From: Algoriphagus resistens
GTDB lineage: Bacteria > Bacteroidota > Bacteroidia > Cytophagales > Cyclobacteriaceae
DNA length: 64,000 nucleotides
Reading direction: 5' to 3'
Assembly: GCF_001442615.1 (NCBI RefSeq)
Contig: NZ_LMXN01000018.1
Coordinates: 24,301-88,300, forward strand
The notes below the pieces were generated by a model that ran no database searches, had not been told where the DNA came from, and was given only the letters and a program-made list of their open reading frames with translations. A program made the position numbers and the translations under genes. Below, piece after piece: positions 63,821 to 64,000 of the stretch (its first letter is position 1; each line of letters begins with the position of its first letter).

Positions 63821-64000
63821 CTATTCCTTTTGAGGCAGTTCTTCAATAAAAATATCCTTAAATGCTACTCTGGCTTTTCCACCGCCGTGAATTTGCAGGC
63901 CGATTAAACCAGATTGGGGAATAGAGCTGTCTTGTTCCGTATAATCTACGGTTTGGTGGCCATTGATAAAAAGCTGGATTCTGCCATTTTCAGTATGGAC
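63821..64000 (-). CDS. DUF1080 (3-keto-disaccharide hydrolase family) protein, C-terminal part
   Basis: The last 59 codons and stop of a gene that begins outside the window. The minus-strand frame encodes ENGRIQLFINGHQTVDYTE, SGLIGLQIHGGGKARVAFKD and IFIEELPQ, the characteristic end of DUF1080 domains (a jelly-roll fold). Family members cleave 3-keto-glycosides made by periplasmic oxidation of disaccharides or glycosides. Its place just upstream of the cupredoxin-dehydrogenase-like gene, in the same orientation and 47 bp away, fits a shared operon. Confidence 0.88.
   Translation of the reverse strand, partial: VHTENGRIQLFINGHQTVDYTEQDSSIPQSGLIGLQIHGGGKARVAFKDIFIEELPQKE

Overview
The window looks like a chromosomal segment of a Bacteroidota bacterium, probably family Cyclobacteriaceae (Algoriphagus-like). 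The grounds are moderate-to-low GC, SusC/SusD proteins, a 7TM-DISM sensor, a geranylgeranylglycerol-phosphate-type UbiA enzyme and large two-domain FtsX/MacB permeases ending in NPVKSLKSE. The taxonomy is inferred from protein flavour only. I saw no rRNA, tRNA or CRISPR array.

Region 1 (1-38.6 kb) is an array of large (about 785-815 residue) FtsX/MacB-type ABC permeases, almost all on the plus strand: ten intact, one cut by the window edge and three decayed. No ABC ATPase gene lies in the window. The decayed copies are a PadR-linked permease with an internal out-of-frame deletion (4680-5458), a C-terminal stub (13585-13782), and a copy whose middle is replaced by an antisense TnpB fragment (31995-32474). 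Unrelated genes sit inside the array: an AAA/DUF4143 ATPase, a DUF6152-DUF6644 pair, a VCBS-repeat protein, a PD40 protein, an HD phosphohydrolase and small unknowns.

The main regulatory observation is a two-part module found six times, each ahead of an array transcription unit. It is a 16-bp palindrome (CGRAC[A/G]-N4-TGTYCG) followed, at a start-to-start distance of exactly 75 or 76 bp, by a sigma54-like element (TGGYAY-N5-TNGNW). This predicts one NtrC-type enhancer-binding regulator, encoded outside the window, controlling the array. A degenerate linker repeat follows most of the permease genes.

Region 2 (38.8-44.1 kb) is core metabolism on the minus strand: a DUF4197 protein, purN, a proB-proA pair with overlapping reading frames, and a UbiA-family prenyltransferase.

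Region 3 (44.4-52.9 kb) is a small polysaccharide utilisation locus on the minus strand. It encodes a 7TM-DISM membrane protein, a SusC-like transporter, a SusD-like lipoprotein and a GH144-like lipoprotein glycosidase, which suggests beta-1,2-glucan use. The 7TM-DISM protein ends in a domain resembling the zinc-ribbon plus helix-turn-helix front end of an IS1595-type transposase, so it may be a membrane-bound transcription factor built from a domesticated transposase domain.

Region 4 (53-64 kb, minus strand) has a DUF1801 protein, a secreted glycerophosphodiester phosphodiesterase and a zf-TFIIB-type protein, then a cluster of secreted or membrane proteins: a PVC-type dehydrogenase-like lipoprotein with a CxxCH cytochrome domain, a DoxX-like membrane protein, a VCBS-repeat protein, a cupredoxin-dehydrogenase-like fusion, and the end of a DUF1080 (3-keto-disaccharide hydrolase) gene. 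Together these suggest periplasmic oxidation and cleavage of carbohydrates.
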